A stretch of DNA of 64,000 bases from Chitinophagaceae bacterium. GTDB taxonomy: Bacteria > Bacteroidota > Bacteroidia > Chitinophagales > Chitinophagaceae. This document shows positions 7,684 to 16,335 of the stretch, one piece after another (position 1 is the first letter of the stretch; each line of letters starts with the position of its first letter). Made by a program: the position numbers and the translations under genes. The stretch spans positions 1 through 64,000 of the forward strand of contig JAFMJI010000008.1 in NCBI GenBank assembly GCA_017853575.1. Reading direction: 5' to 3'. The notes beneath the pieces were generated by a model. It had not been told where the DNA came from. It saw only the letters and a program-made list of their open reading frames with translations, and ran no database searches.

Positions 7684-9192
7684 ATGAACATTAGGCAAAC
7701 ATTGACCGTAGTATTAATCAGTGCCGCAACATCTGTTGCAGCTTTGTTTGGTTATGATTCATTTATTAGAAAGCCAAACTCCATTCAACAAAACATTTCG
7801 AAATTACCTGCCAGCTATGCAGGATTTTTTGACAGTAATAACAATGTCCCTGGACAGCCGATCGACTTCCAGCCTGCATCACAGGCAGCAGTTCCCGCGG
7901 TAGTACATATCACTACTACGATTGGCAACAACCAGGCCAGCAACAACCTGCCAAAAACAAGAAGGAGCCCATTCAGCGACCTTTTCGGCGAAGATTTCTT
8001 TGATGATTTTTTCAATGGTCCACAAATGAGGAGCATGCCTCAACGTGCTAGTGGTTCAGGGGTTGTCATCAGCGAGGATGGATATATTGTTACCAACAAT
8101 CATGTTATTGATGAGGCCAGTGAAATCAAGGTAACGTTAAACAATAAAAAACAATACACTGCGAAGTTGATCGGAGCAGATCCCAGCAGTGATCTTGCAC
8201 TTATTAAAATAGAAGAGAAAGGTTTGAATTTTCTTCTTTATGGAAATTCTGACAACCTAAAACTTGGGCAGTGGGTTCTAGCAGTGGGATATCCATTGAA
8301 CCTAGAAACAACAGTAACAGCAGGTATTGTCAGTGCGAAAGCCAGGTCGCTTGGTCTAAATGCAAGAAAAAGCAACTCTCCTATTGAATCTTTTATACAA
8401 ACAGATGCTGCAGTAAACCAGGGAAATTCTGGCGGTGCATTGGTAAGCACCAATGGTGAATTGGTGGGCATCGTATCAGCAATTGCATCTCCTACTGGTG
8501 CTTATGCAGGTTATTCTTACGCGATCCCGGTAAATATTGTGAAAAAAATCATCAATGACCTATTACAATATGGTACCGTTCAAAGAGCATACTTAGGCAT
8601 CAGCTACTTGCCAGAAACTGCTCCTGAATCTGAAAAGACAAAAAACAATTACAAAGAGGGACAAGGTGTTTTAGTGCTTGAAGTTGCAAAAGATGGTGCT
8701 ATGGCGAGCTCTGGTATTCAAACCGGAGATTATATTTCCAAAATCAATGGAACCAAAGTAACTGCAGGAAGTGAAATGGTTGAACAAATTGCGAGTTATA
8801 AACCTGGCGACAAAATCAATGTCAACTATATCAGAAATGGGAAAGAGTATTCTACAACCGTAACACTAAAAAATAAGAGCGGCACTTACGACATCGTAAA
8901 AAATACTGTTTCCGACAAACTTGGTGCAAGTTTTCAAACACTTGATAAAAAGAAAGCCAGTGACTATGGGGTGAAAGGTGGAGTTGTTGTTGGAAAGATC
9001 AGCAGTGGATTGATAGATGATCAAACCAGAATGAAAGATGGATTTATCATCTTGAAGGCAAACGGAGCAGAAGTAAAAACAGTTGAAGAGCTGAAGAGTG
9101 CTATATCAAAATCTCCGAAGAAACTTCTCCTTGAAGGATTTTATCCAGGGTATGATGGAGTTTACCAGTATCCTATAGAAATCAATGAATAA
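7684..9192 (+). CDS. HtrA/Deg-family periplasmic serine protease
   Basis: This 502-residue protein has an N-terminal hydrophobic segment (about residues 5-23) serving as signal or anchor, a trypsin-like domain with the triad His140 (NNHVID), Asp170 (SSDLALIKI) and Ser249 (NQGNSGGAL), and two PDZ domains at about 290-385 and 400-490. A flexible Phe/Asp-rich linker around residues 96-112 corresponds to the LA-loop region of DegP. Members degrade or refold damaged envelope proteins. The two-PDZ layout is that of DegP/DegQ rather than DegS. The palindrome in its promoter suggests dedicated, probably stress-linked, control. It is followed by a strong terminator. Confidence 0.93.
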   Translation: MNIRQTLTVVLISAATSVAALFGYDSFIRKPNSIQQNISKLPASYAGFFDSNNNVPGQPIDFQPASQAAVPAVVHITTTIGNNQASNNLPKTRRSPFSDLFGEDFFDDFFNGPQMRSMPQRASGSGVVISEDGYIVTNNHVIDEASEIKVTLNNKKQYTAKLIGADPSSDLALIKIEEKGLNFLLYGNSDNLKLGQWVLAVGYPLNLETTVTAGIVSAKARSLGLNARKSNSPIESFIQTDAAVNQGNSGGALVSTNGELVGIVSAIASPTGAYAGYSYAIPVNIVKKIINDLLQYGTVQRAYLGISYLPETAPESEKTKNNYKEGQGVLVLEVAKDGAMASSGIQTGDYISKINGTKVTAGSEMVEQIASYKPGDKINVNYIRNGKEYSTTVTLKNKSGTYDIVKNTVSDKLGASFQTLDKKKASDYGVKGGVVVGKISSGLIDDQTRMKDGFIILKANGAEVKTVEELKSAISKSPKKLLLEGFYPGYDGVYQYPIEINE

Positions 9193-9210
9193 TAAAATAC
9201 AACAATTAAA

Positions 9211-9237
9211 AAGGCGGGAAGAATCTCCCGCCTTTTT
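9211..9237. terminator. Bidirectional terminator between htrA and the GH13 gene
   Basis: The stem AAGGCGGGA / TCCCGCCTT closes a six-base loop and has T-runs on both strands. It lies 18 bases after the htrA stop, and the stop codon of the converging GH13 gene lies within its plus-strand T tract. Confidence 0.85.
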
Positions 9238-10525
9238 AATTTACCCAAACTTTATACCCCCATCCTTTTAGATCAAGATATAGATGCTTTGCATTGATTG
9301 ATCTTTTTTCATGGCTAAAAATCTCTGTATAGTCTGCATAAGGGGCATCCACTTCAAATTCAATATTGGTTAAATCGTATTGAGAAAAATTAATCATGAC
9401 CAGACAGCAATGATTATCTACTTGACGTTTATAACTCAATATATGGTGCTCAATATTGTTCCTGATCAGTTTGAATGTTGCATGATCAGTGTTTTTTATA
9501 AAACATGGATGCTGTTTTCGCAATCTTAATAGCAACCTATAAAATTCTTGCAACTGAACAGGTTTTTGCCATTCGATACAATCCTTGTCAAAAAAAGCCA
9601 ATCGCTTCAAATTTGGAAGTTCCTGCCCGCTGTAAATCAAAGGCAATCCCTTCCATGTTGATGAAAATAAAGCAAGTGGCAGCACCATCTCTGCATATTT
9701 CTCATACTCTGTTCCATTCCAACTATTTTCATCATGGTTGCTTGTAAACCAGGCTGCAAGGGCATTTTGAGGAATATGCTCATAATGATGCAGAATTTCA
9801 CGGAGGGAATGAATGTTACGAGCACCTTCATCTTTGAAATGTTTGGCAGCATTCATCCATCGCCATGTATATGCACTGTCAAAAACCTGCATATAATCGA
9901 GATTGTCCAATGGATCAAGTTCCGCAAGCCAGAATAATTTTTTTACTGGCTCCAACGCAGTTCTTGCCTGCATCCAAAAATCAACAGGAGTCAGCATAGC
10001 CATATCACATCTAAATCCATCAATATCACACTCATCAACCCAGTACTTCATGGCTTCAATCATAGCAATCCGAAGTTCAGGATTGTCATAATTCAAATCA
10101 ATTACATCATCCCAACCATGTGCATCATAAAATTTCCCTTCATGATCGATTTTATAATATGCTGGATAGGTGTTGGTCCATTCATGATCACATCCTGTAT
10201 GATTTGCTACCCAATCAATGATGACTTTCATTTCATTTTGATGGGCGGTGGAAACAATATTTTTAAAATCATCAAGATTTCCAAACTCTGGATTAATTTC
10301 CCGGTAACTGGAACAAGCATAATAACTCCCTAAATTTCCCTTTCGGTTTTTAAGAGATATGGGAGTAATTGGCATAAACCAAAGCACTTCAACGCCCATT
10401 TCTTTCAGTCGGGGAATGTGTTTAAGAAATTCTCTAAAATTGCCTTCTGGTGTATACTGACGGGTATTTACTTCATAAACATTTGAATTTATTGCCCAAC
10501 TAACCAGCCCAAATTCCTTCTTCAT
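9236..10525 (-). CDS. GH13 alpha-amylase-family glycoside hydrolase
   Basis: The 429-residue protein is a GH13 catalytic barrel with all three acidic residues: the nucleophile Asp174 (DGFRCDMA), the acid/base Glu202 (WLAELD) and the transition-state stabiliser Asp265 (SNHDENSW). VIIDWVANHT supplies the conserved region I. No signal peptide is visible, so it should work in the cytoplasm on glycogen, maltodextrin or a small alpha-glucoside. The substrate cannot be told from sequence, and some GH13 members are transglycosidases. A short C-terminal beta domain follows. There is no sus-type cluster around it, which speaks against uptake of external starch. It is divergent from ispH. Confidence 0.88.
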   Translation of the reverse strand: MKKEFGLVSWAINSNVYEVNTRQYTPEGNFREFLKHIPRLKEMGVEVLWFMPITPISLKNRKGNLGSYYACSSYREINPEFGNLDDFKNIVSTAHQNEMKVIIDWVANHTGCDHEWTNTYPAYYKIDHEGKFYDAHGWDDVIDLNYDNPELRIAMIEAMKYWVDECDIDGFRCDMAMLTPVDFWMQARTALEPVKKLFWLAELDPLDNLDYMQVFDSAYTWRWMNAAKHFKDEGARNIHSLREILHHYEHIPQNALAAWFTSNHDENSWNGTEYEKYAEMVLPLALFSSTWKGLPLIYSGQELPNLKRLAFFDKDCIEWQKPVQLQEFYRLLLRLRKQHPCFIKNTDHATFKLIRNNIEHHILSYKRQVDNHCCLVMINFSQYDLTNIEFEVDAPYADYTEIFSHEKRSINAKHLYLDLKGWGYKVWVN

Positions 10526-10562
10526 ATGGTTAAGTTATGAAATGTTTTAGTCACCTATTGTT

Positions 10563-10570
10563 TAACTTTG
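10563..10570 (+). promoter_or_regulatory. -7 promoter element (TAACTTTG) of ispH
   Basis: An exact TAnnTTTG match ending only seven bases before the ispH ATG. Transcription would begin about four bases before the start codon, so the mRNA would be almost leaderless. No clear -33 element is seen. Confidence 0.5.
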
Positions 10571-10577
10571 CAAGCAA

Positions 10578-11804
10578 ATGAAGCAATTCTCCATTCCGGT
10601 AAAATACAGAAGTCCTTTGATCAGCGCCATCAAATCAAAAAGAAGAGAAGCTGATAAGATGAAAAAGGATTTCACCCCGACCTCGCTTGACTTTGGGGCA
10701 TTCGAAATTAAATTGGCTCGTCATTTTGGATTCTGTTATGGAGTTGAAAATGCCATTGAAATCGCTTTCAAAACTGTTGAACAATACCCGGATAAAAATA
10801 TTTTCTTATTGAGTGAGATGATACACAATCCATTTGTAAATGATGATCTCATACAAAGGGGTGTACGATTTTTAATGGACACCAAAGGCAATACACTGAT
10901 CCCTTTTGAAAAATTAACTTCAGATGATGTTGTAATCATCCCTGCATTTGGAACAACCATTGAAATCGAGAACAGACTCAAAGAAATTGGAATTCAGATT
11001 GAAAAATACAATACCACCTGCCCTTTTGTAGAAAAAGTATGGAACCGTGCTGAACAAATTGCATTAAAAGGATACAGCATTGTAGTTCATGGAAAACCTT
11101 CTCACGAAGAAACCAGGGCAACATTTTCACACAGTGATGTGCATGCACCAACACTTGTCATCAATGACATGGATGAAGCTGTTCAATTGGGCGACTTCCT
11201 TTTAGGGAAATATTCTGAAGATAAATTTTACGAAACCTTTAAAGGCAGATACAGCAAGGGTTTTGACATAGGAAAAGACCTGCAAAAATTTGGGGTGGTG
11301 AACCAAACAACCATGTTGGCTTCAGACACACAGGCCATCGCTGATTATTTGAAGGGTATCATGATCAAAAAATATGGACTAGACCCAAACAACAGTGAAA
11401 GTCACTTTGCAGACACAAGAGATACCTTGTGTTATGCAACAAATGACAATCAAACTGCAGTCAGTAATTTATTAAAATATCCTGCGCATTTTGCAATTGT
11501 GATAGGCGGAAGGAAAAGCAGCAATAGCTCACACCTGGTTGAACTTTGTGAAGAAAAATTACCAACATACTTTATACAATCAGAAGAAGATATCCTTTCA
11601 GATTCAACAATGAAATGTTTCAATTGGAGAACACATGAAGAATATTTCGCAGTGAATTATTTCCCAAAACAAGAAAAACCAATTATCGCTATCACAAGTG
11701 GCGCATCCTGCCCTGACGCCATTGTTGAGAATGTGATTTCTAAACTGGTATCTTATTTCCCTAACAGCAAACCTGTTGATGAAATTGTAAAGTCCTGGTA
11801 TTAA
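10578..11804 (+). CDS. ispH: 4-hydroxy-3-methylbut-2-enyl diphosphate reductase
   Basis: The last enzyme of the MEP pathway converts HMBPP to IPP and DMAPP through a 4Fe-4S cluster. The three cluster ligands are in place: Cys53 (HFGFCYGV), Cys148 (NTTCPFV) and Cys285 (DTLCYATN). At 408 residues it is longer than the roughly 315 of Escherichia coli; the additions are an N-terminal extension of about 45 residues and inserts in the middle domain, a long form seen in Bacteroidota. An ATG at codon 28 is an alternative start, but the N-terminal YRSPLISAIKSKR segment resembles that of relatives, so I kept the first. It ends in a four-base stop-to-stop overlap with cmk. ispD of the same pathway lies 1.7 kb away. 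Confidence 0.93.
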   Translation: MKQFSIPVKYRSPLISAIKSKRREADKMKKDFTPTSLDFGAFEIKLARHFGFCYGVENAIEIAFKTVEQYPDKNIFLLSEMIHNPFVNDDLIQRGVRFLMDTKGNTLIPFEKLTSDDVVIIPAFGTTIEIENRLKEIGIQIEKYNTTCPFVEKVWNRAEQIALKGYSIVVHGKPSHEETRATFSHSDVHAPTLVINDMDEAVQLGDFLLGKYSEDKFYETFKGRYSKGFDIGKDLQKFGVVNQTTMLASDTQAIADYLKGIMIKKYGLDPNNSESHFADTRDTLCYATNDNQTAVSNLLKYPAHFAIVIGGRKSSNSSHLVELCEEKLPTYFIQSEEDILSDSTMKCFNWRTHEEYFAVNYFPKQEKPIIAITSGASCPDAIVENVISKLVSYFPNSKPVDEIVKSWY

Positions 11805-12481
11805 TCCTGAATCTTTTCTCTTGCCCAGCCCAATGCCAATTGAAGTTGCTCATCTGGTGTGAGATGGCTGTTATCTAGCACCACAGCATCTTCAGCTTTT
11901 CTGAGTGGTGAAACTTCCCGGGTGGAATCCATGTGATCTCTTTGTGCGAGATTGGACCTTATTTCTTCTATATGAATGGAGGGATTTTTGTCTGATAACT
12001 CCTTAAATCTGCGTAATACACGCACCTCATTGTCTGCCGTCATGAATATTTTTAATTCTGCATTGGGAAAAACTGCAGTACCAATATCTCTCCCATCCAT
12101 AACAATTCCTTTTTTTTCACCAATCATCTGCTGTTGTTTCACTGCAAATTCACGTACCTGCTTTATTGCTGCGACTTCACTAACTTTTTCAGCCACCTCC
12201 ATACCTCGAATAAATTGTTCTACATTTTCACCATTCAACCAAATTTCATTGTTACCATTTGAAGAATTGATTTGAAATGAGAGCTGGATGTTCTTCAAAG
12301 CAGCTATGACACTTGTCAGATCTTTTATATCAGTATTATTTCGCAAAAAATATAAAGTAATAGCGCGATACATTGCACCTGAATCGATGAAAATATAATT
12401 CAATTGCTTTGCCAATTGCCTGGCCATGGTACTTTTACCGCAAGACGACCATCCATCAACAGTGATGATGATTCTTTTCAT
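11801..12481 (-). CDS. cmk: Cytidylate kinase
   Basis: The enzyme phosphorylates CMP and dCMP with ATP. A P-loop GWSSCGKST stands at the N-terminus, followed by DSGAMYRAITLYFL and later GRDIGTAVFPNAELKIFMTA and RDHMDSTREVSPL, all typical. With the ATG chosen here the protein has 226 residues, matching the family. An ATG 18 bases upstream is in frame but lies in the candidate -7 element of this gene, so I prefer the shorter form. Its 3' end overlaps that of ispH. The promoter region is shared, back to back, with the Idh/MocA gene. Confidence 0.94.
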   Translation of the reverse strand: MKRIIITVDGWSSCGKSTMARQLAKQLNYIFIDSGAMYRAITLYFLRNNTDIKDLTSVIAALKNIQLSFQINSSNGNNEIWLNGENVEQFIRGMEVAEKVSEVAAIKQVREFAVKQQQMIGEKKGIVMDGRDIGTAVFPNAELKIFMTADNEVRVLRRFKELSDKNPSIHIEEIRSNLAQRDHMDSTREVSPLRKAEDAVVLDNSHLTPDEQLQLALGWAREKIQD

Positions 12482-12496
12482 TGATTCAATTTGTCG

Positions 12497-12528
12497 CAAA
12501 ATTCATGCTTATTGAGTAAATCACAAAA
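12497..12528 (-). promoter_or_regulatory. Candidate cmk promoter
   Basis: On the minus strand TTTTG (12524-12528) stands 19 bases before GAATTTTG (12497-12504), seven of eight matches to TAnnTTTG. Transcription would start near 12493, 12 bases before the chosen cmk ATG. It interleaves with the promoter of the divergent gene. Confidence 0.5.
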
Positions 12529-12540
12529 TATCTACCTTTG
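12512..12540 (+). promoter_or_regulatory. Promoter of the Idh/MocA-family gene
   Basis: TTG (12512-12514) and an exact TACCTTTG (12533-12540) are 18 bases apart. The element covers a TTG codon that would give a six-residue extension of the gene, so translation more likely begins at the ATG at 12556. Confidence 0.65.
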
Positions 12541-12555
12541 CAGCAAGCAAATATT

Positions 12556-13530
12556 ATGTTGAAAATAGGTTTATTTGGTGTTGGGCATCTTGGGAAATTT
12601 CATATTAAAAATTGGAAAGAAATAGATCAAATAGATATAGTGGGGTTTTATGACCCAGATGATAAAAATGCTGAAGTGGTCATTGCATCATATGGTTTGA
12701 AACGCTATACAGATATGAACCAATTGATGGAAGATGCAGATGCCATAGATGTAGTAACACCTACCCAATTTCATTATCAGGTATGCGAAGCCGCATTGAG
12801 AAAAACTAAGCATGTATTTGTTGAGAAACCTTTGGCCAACAATATGCAGGAAGCAAGTGCACTGCTTAAACTCACAAAAGAGGCCAAAGTTAAATTTCAA
12901 GTTGGACATGTTGAAAGGTTTAATCCGGCATTTCTGGCATTGAACAAGGAAAATTTAAATCCGATGTTCATAGAAGTGCATCGACTTGCACAATTCAATC
13001 CACGTGGCACTGAAGTAAGTGTCATTCTTGATTTAATGATACATGACATTGACATTATTTTGAGCATCGTTAAGAGTGATATTAAACAAATATCAGCAAG
13101 TGGAGTGGCAGTAATGACTGAAACGCCAGATATTGCCAATGTCCGTATTGAATTCCACAATGGATGTGTTGCCAATCTCACTTCGTCGAGAATTTCCTTG
13201 AAGAAAATGCGAAAGATGAGGCTGTTCCAAAAAGACGCATACATAGGAGTTGATTTTCTTGAAAAAAAGTCGGAAGTAATTCGATTGAAAGAAGAAAACG
13301 AAGAGAGCGAACTGTTCACCTTTGAAATTGAAACGCCACAAGGAATAAAAAGCATTGTTGTCGACAATCCAACTTCCACCATTGATAATGCCCTAAAAGC
13401 AGAATTAACCTCTTTCAGAGATTCAATCGTTCAGGACACCAATCCGGTTGTTTCAGAATTAGATGGGTATCATGCGTTGGAAGTAGCCCACCTTATTTTA
13501 GATAAAATACAGAACCAGAAATCGAATTAG
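12556..13530 (+). CDS. Gfo/Idh/MocA-family oxidoreductase
   Basis: A 324-residue NAD(P)-dependent dehydrogenase with an N-terminal Rossmann fold (GLFGVGHLGKFH), the family's EKPLANN motif near residue 95, and a C-terminal alpha/beta domain carrying LDLMIHDIDIILS. The substrate is not predictable; relatives act on sugars, inositols and sugar nucleotides. The ATG was preferred to an upstream TTG that lies in the -7 box. The gene ends four bases into the converging ispD. No sugar operon is around it. Confidence 0.85.
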   Translation: MLKIGLFGVGHLGKFHIKNWKEIDQIDIVGFYDPDDKNAEVVIASYGLKRYTDMNQLMEDADAIDVVTPTQFHYQVCEAALRKTKHVFVEKPLANNMQEASALLKLTKEAKVKFQVGHVERFNPAFLALNKENLNPMFIEVHRLAQFNPRGTEVSVILDLMIHDIDIILSIVKSDIKQISASGVAVMTETPDIANVRIEFHNGCVANLTSSRISLKKMRKMRLFQKDAYIGVDFLEKKSEVIRLKEENEESELFTFEIETPQGIKSIVVDNPTSTIDNALKAELTSFRDSIVQDTNPVVSELDGYHALEVAHLILDKIQNQKSN

Positions 13531-14204
13531 GATCTGCTCAAACCCAGGCGCCACTTGGCATACAAAAGATCCTCTGGGTAAGTGATTTTTATATTATGTT
13601 CTTCTCCTTCAACCGTAAAGACACGTACGCCAGTATTTTCAACTACTGTTGCCTCATCAGTAAACGCTTGGTTGAAATCAACATTAAAAGCATCCAATAA
13701 AATTTCAGCTTTGAATGTCTGAGGTGTTTGAACAGCATAAAGGTGTTCTCTTGAAACAACTTCTGATATACCAGTGTTAAGAACCCTTCTCATACTATCT
13801 CGAATTGGAATTATTGGTATAGCACTGCCCTTTTCAGATGCCATTTCATAACATCGTTGAATAAGTGTTTGGGAAACCAAACACCTGACTGCATCATGCA
13901 CAAATATAATATCACCGGCTTGAGCATTTCTGATACCATTTTTTACAGAATGGAATCTTGTTTCACCACCTTGGATAATTTTTATTTGGTTTGAATATCC
14001 AAAATTCTTCAACAAGTCTTTTGTATAATCTATATAATGTAGAGGAATGACCAGATTAATACTGATATCAGAATACGCCTGTAAGTATGCATCAATGGAA
14101 TGAAGTAAAATGGGTTTACCTTCCAACAACAGAAATTGTTTGGGCAATTCATTCCCCATTCGCAATCCACTTCCACCAGCTACAATTACAGCGAGCTTTG
14201 ACAT
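13527..14204 (-). CDS. ispD: 2-C-methyl-D-erythritol 4-phosphate cytidylyltransferase
   Basis: Third step of the MEP pathway: CTP plus MEP gives CDP-ME. The glycine-rich nucleotide site VAGGSGLRMG and the Lys in PKQF (residues 20-24), the HDAVRCLV motif and the TPQTF segment with TDEATVVE are all present. At 225 residues it has the usual length. Its ATG overlaps the stop codon of the APC permease gene by one base (TAATG), which suggests translational coupling. It converges with the Idh/MocA gene. Confidence 0.94.
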   Translation of the reverse strand: MSKLAVIVAGGSGLRMGNELPKQFLLLEGKPILLHSIDAYLQAYSDISINLVIPLHYIDYTKDLLKNFGYSNQIKIIQGGETRFHSVKNGIRNAQAGDIIFVHDAVRCLVSQTLIQRCYEMASEKGSAIPIIPIRDSMRRVLNTGISEVVSREHLYAVQTPQTFKAEILLDAFNVDFNQAFTDEATVVENTGVRVFTVEGEEHNIKITYPEDLLYAKWRLGLSRS

Positions 14205-15628
14205 TAATTTGCTTTTTTTCTATTCATAATCACATAATAAATAGGAACCCCCAACAATGCAATAATCAATCCAGGCCATGTATATCCTGGTTTAAACTTT
14301 ATCAACAAGACGCAAAAGCTAATACCCATAATGATGTAGATAAATGGAATTATAGGGTAACCAAATGCTTTGTATGGACGTTCAATTTCAGGACGTTTCT
14401 TTCTGAGAATAAAAATCCCAATGATGGTAAGCACATAAAAAATTACAACTACGAAACATACCATATCAAGTAATTCGCCATATTTTCCACTTAAACACAT
14501 CAAGCTTGCAACCAGTGCCTGAGTCCACAAAGCCCATTCAGGAACAGCGTTTTTATTCAATGTGGATGCTTTGCTGAAGAACAGTCCATCCTGCGCCATG
14601 GTATAGTACACCCTTGCACCTGCCATCACGAGACCATTGATGCATCCAAATGTTGAAACCATGATCAATACTGCAATGATGGACCTCCCTGCCGCGCCAA
14701 ATATCACGCTGGCTGCTGCAACTGCCAATCGATCCTCCTCAGGTTTTGCAATTTGCTCTAATGGCAACACATTGAGATACATAAAATTTGCCGACACATA
14801 TATTAGTGTAACGATTAGTGTTCCCAGAAAAAGACTGAGTCCAATGTTGCGTTTTGGATTTTTTATTTCAGCGGCGATAAAAGTTACATTGTTCCATGAA
14901 TCACTGCTAAAAATTGACCCAACCATAGAAGATGCGATCGCCCCTAATAAAGTTATTCCCCCAATTGACTCCCATGTAATTGAACCATCTGCATTAAGTA
15001 ACGCTTTCTGTGAAAGCATTCCTGAAAGTAAATTATCCGACCAAAAACTTTTTTCGACAAAAAGAAATCCACACATAATCAATCCAAACAATGCCAACAA
15101 CTTTGAAATGGTGAAAGTAGTTTGAATCAATTTACCTTCTTTTACGCCTTTGGTATTTACATAGGTAAGCACCAGAACAATGAAAATAGCAACGAGCTGT
15201 GCATAATATAGTTTAATAGATCCTATTGTAAGAAATACATTTTCATCTTTCAAATTGAGGGACGGGAAAAAGTACCCAGCAAACTTTGCAAAAGCAACAC
15301 CCACTGCAGCAATAGTACCAGTTTGAATAACAGCAAAAAAGCTCCATCCATATAAAAATGCAATCAATGGATTAAACGCTTCACGTAAATAAACGTATTG
15401 ACCACCAGCTTTGGGGTACATCCCACTAAGTTCTCCATAGCTCAATGCCGCACTGATTGTCATAAACCCTGTAATGAGCCATACCATGATCAGCCAGCCT
15501 GCGCTACCAACACTTCTTACGATATCGGCACTTACAATGAAAATTCCAGATCCAATCATTGACCCTGCAACAACCATGGTTGCATCCATGAGTCCTAAGC
15601 TGGGTTTAAACTCTTTTTGTTCAGACAT
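14204..15628 (-). CDS. APC-family amino acid permease
   Basis: A 474-residue inner-membrane protein with about 12 predicted membrane helices. The first helix has the GSMIGSGIFIVSA motif of the amino acid-polyamine-organocation superfamily, and YPKAGGQYVYLREAF follows helix 2. It is expected to bring in an amino acid by proton symport or exchange; the specificity cannot be read. It is coupled to ispD downstream through an overlapping stop and start, though the two functions are not obviously related. Confidence 0.88.
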   Translation of the reverse strand: MSEQKEFKPSLGLMDATMVVAGSMIGSGIFIVSADIVRSVGSAGWLIMVWLITGFMTISAALSYGELSGMYPKAGGQYVYLREAFNPLIAFLYGWSFFAVIQTGTIAAVGVAFAKFAGYFFPSLNLKDENVFLTIGSIKLYYAQLVAIFIVLVLTYVNTKGVKEGKLIQTTFTISKLLALFGLIMCGFLFVEKSFWSDNLLSGMLSQKALLNADGSITWESIGGITLLGAIASSMVGSIFSSDSWNNVTFIAAEIKNPKRNIGLSLFLGTLIVTLIYVSANFMYLNVLPLEQIAKPEEDRLAVAAASVIFGAAGRSIIAVLIMVSTFGCINGLVMAGARVYYTMAQDGLFFSKASTLNKNAVPEWALWTQALVASLMCLSGKYGELLDMVCFVVVIFYVLTIIGIFILRKKRPEIERPYKAFGYPIIPFIYIIMGISFCVLLIKFKPGYTWPGLIIALLGVPIYYVIMNRKKAN

Positions 15629-15645
15629 AAAATGTTATTAAATGA

Positions 15646-15672
15646 AAATCCCGGTTCTTGGAACCGGGATTT
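15646..15672 (-). terminator. Terminator-like hairpin after the OmpH gene
   Basis: A perfect 12-bp stem AAATCCCGGTTC / GAACCGGGATTT closes a three-base loop between the OmpH stop and the APC start. The downstream tract on the minus strand (TTTTCATTT) is moderately T-rich, so some read-through into the permease gene is possible. Confidence 0.7.
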
Positions 15673-15696
15673 AAGTTATGAAATTCGTTGCTTATT

Positions 15697-16290
15697 TTAT
15701 TTTTTCTGACCCGAATTGTTGTAAGCTTTATTAAGTCCATCTACCACTTCATTGGTGATGTTGTAAGCTGAATCTTTGTAAAACAAAACATTCAAGGAAT
15801 TGGATGTTGAGAAAATGTAGCTGTATCCTTTCTCTTTATTATAGGTTTCAAGAAATCCATTTATTTTATTCTTTAACTCTTCTAGCATTTTAACACCATC
15901 TGTTGAAATGGCATTCTCCATATTACGTTTTTGCTCCTCCAGGTTTTGCATTTTACCCTGATATGCGCGTTGAAAGTTTTCATACTCTGCCTGGGTAATA
16001 GCCTGGCCTTTCTTTGCAAACGCGATGCGTTCTTCTTCTATTCGCTGAAATGCTGTATTCAGCTGACGATCAGCATCTTCTTTTTTCTTGTCAAACTCCA
16101 CCATTTTCTCTTTGTAATACTGGTATTTCTCTTGGATGGAGTCAAGATCCACATAAGCGATCTTCAATTTTCCATCAATTGCATTCACACTTGCAGCTGC
16201 TGGAGTGGATTTCTTCGTAGTTAAGAAAAGTGCAATGGCCAATATGCCCACAAGCAGAAAAAGCACTATGTTGATATTCTTTTGATTCAT
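15697..16290 (-). CDS. OmpH/Skp-family periplasmic chaperone-like protein
   Basis: The 197-residue product has a hydrophobic N-terminal segment (about residues 8-24), then KIAYVDLDSIQEKYQYYKEK, the usual opening of the OmpH/Skp domain, and a long charged coiled coil (about 60-140) ending in a small beta segment. Skp is a trimer whose helical arms hold unfolded outer-membrane proteins in the periplasm. It lies 45 bases downstream of rpoC on the same strand but behind a terminator, so it probably has its own start of transcription or depends on read-through. Confidence 0.82.
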   Translation of the reverse strand: MNQKNINIVLFLLVGILAIALFLTTKKSTPAAASVNAIDGKLKIAYVDLDSIQEKYQYYKEKMVEFDKKKEDADRQLNTAFQRIEEERIAFAKKGQAITQAEYENFQRAYQGKMQNLEEQKRNMENAISTDGVKMLEELKNKINGFLETYNKEKGYSYIFSTSNSLNVLFYKDSAYNITNEVVDGLNKAYNNSGQKK

Positions 16291-16303
16291 AAAAGGGGTT
16301 TTA

Positions 16304-16329
16304 TAAAAAAGGGAGCTGTAAGCTCCCTT
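16304..16329 (-). terminator. Intrinsic terminator of rpoC
   Basis: The stem AAGGGAGCT / AGCTCCCTT with a three-base loop is followed on the minus strand by a run of six T. It begins seven bases after the rpoC stop. Confidence 0.88.
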
Positions 16330-16335
16330 GAATTT

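Noticed and set aside
12897-13382. A 161-codon open frame antisense to the Idh/MocA gene
   Set aside because: A shadow of a well-supported gene; no family resemblance and unnatural composition.
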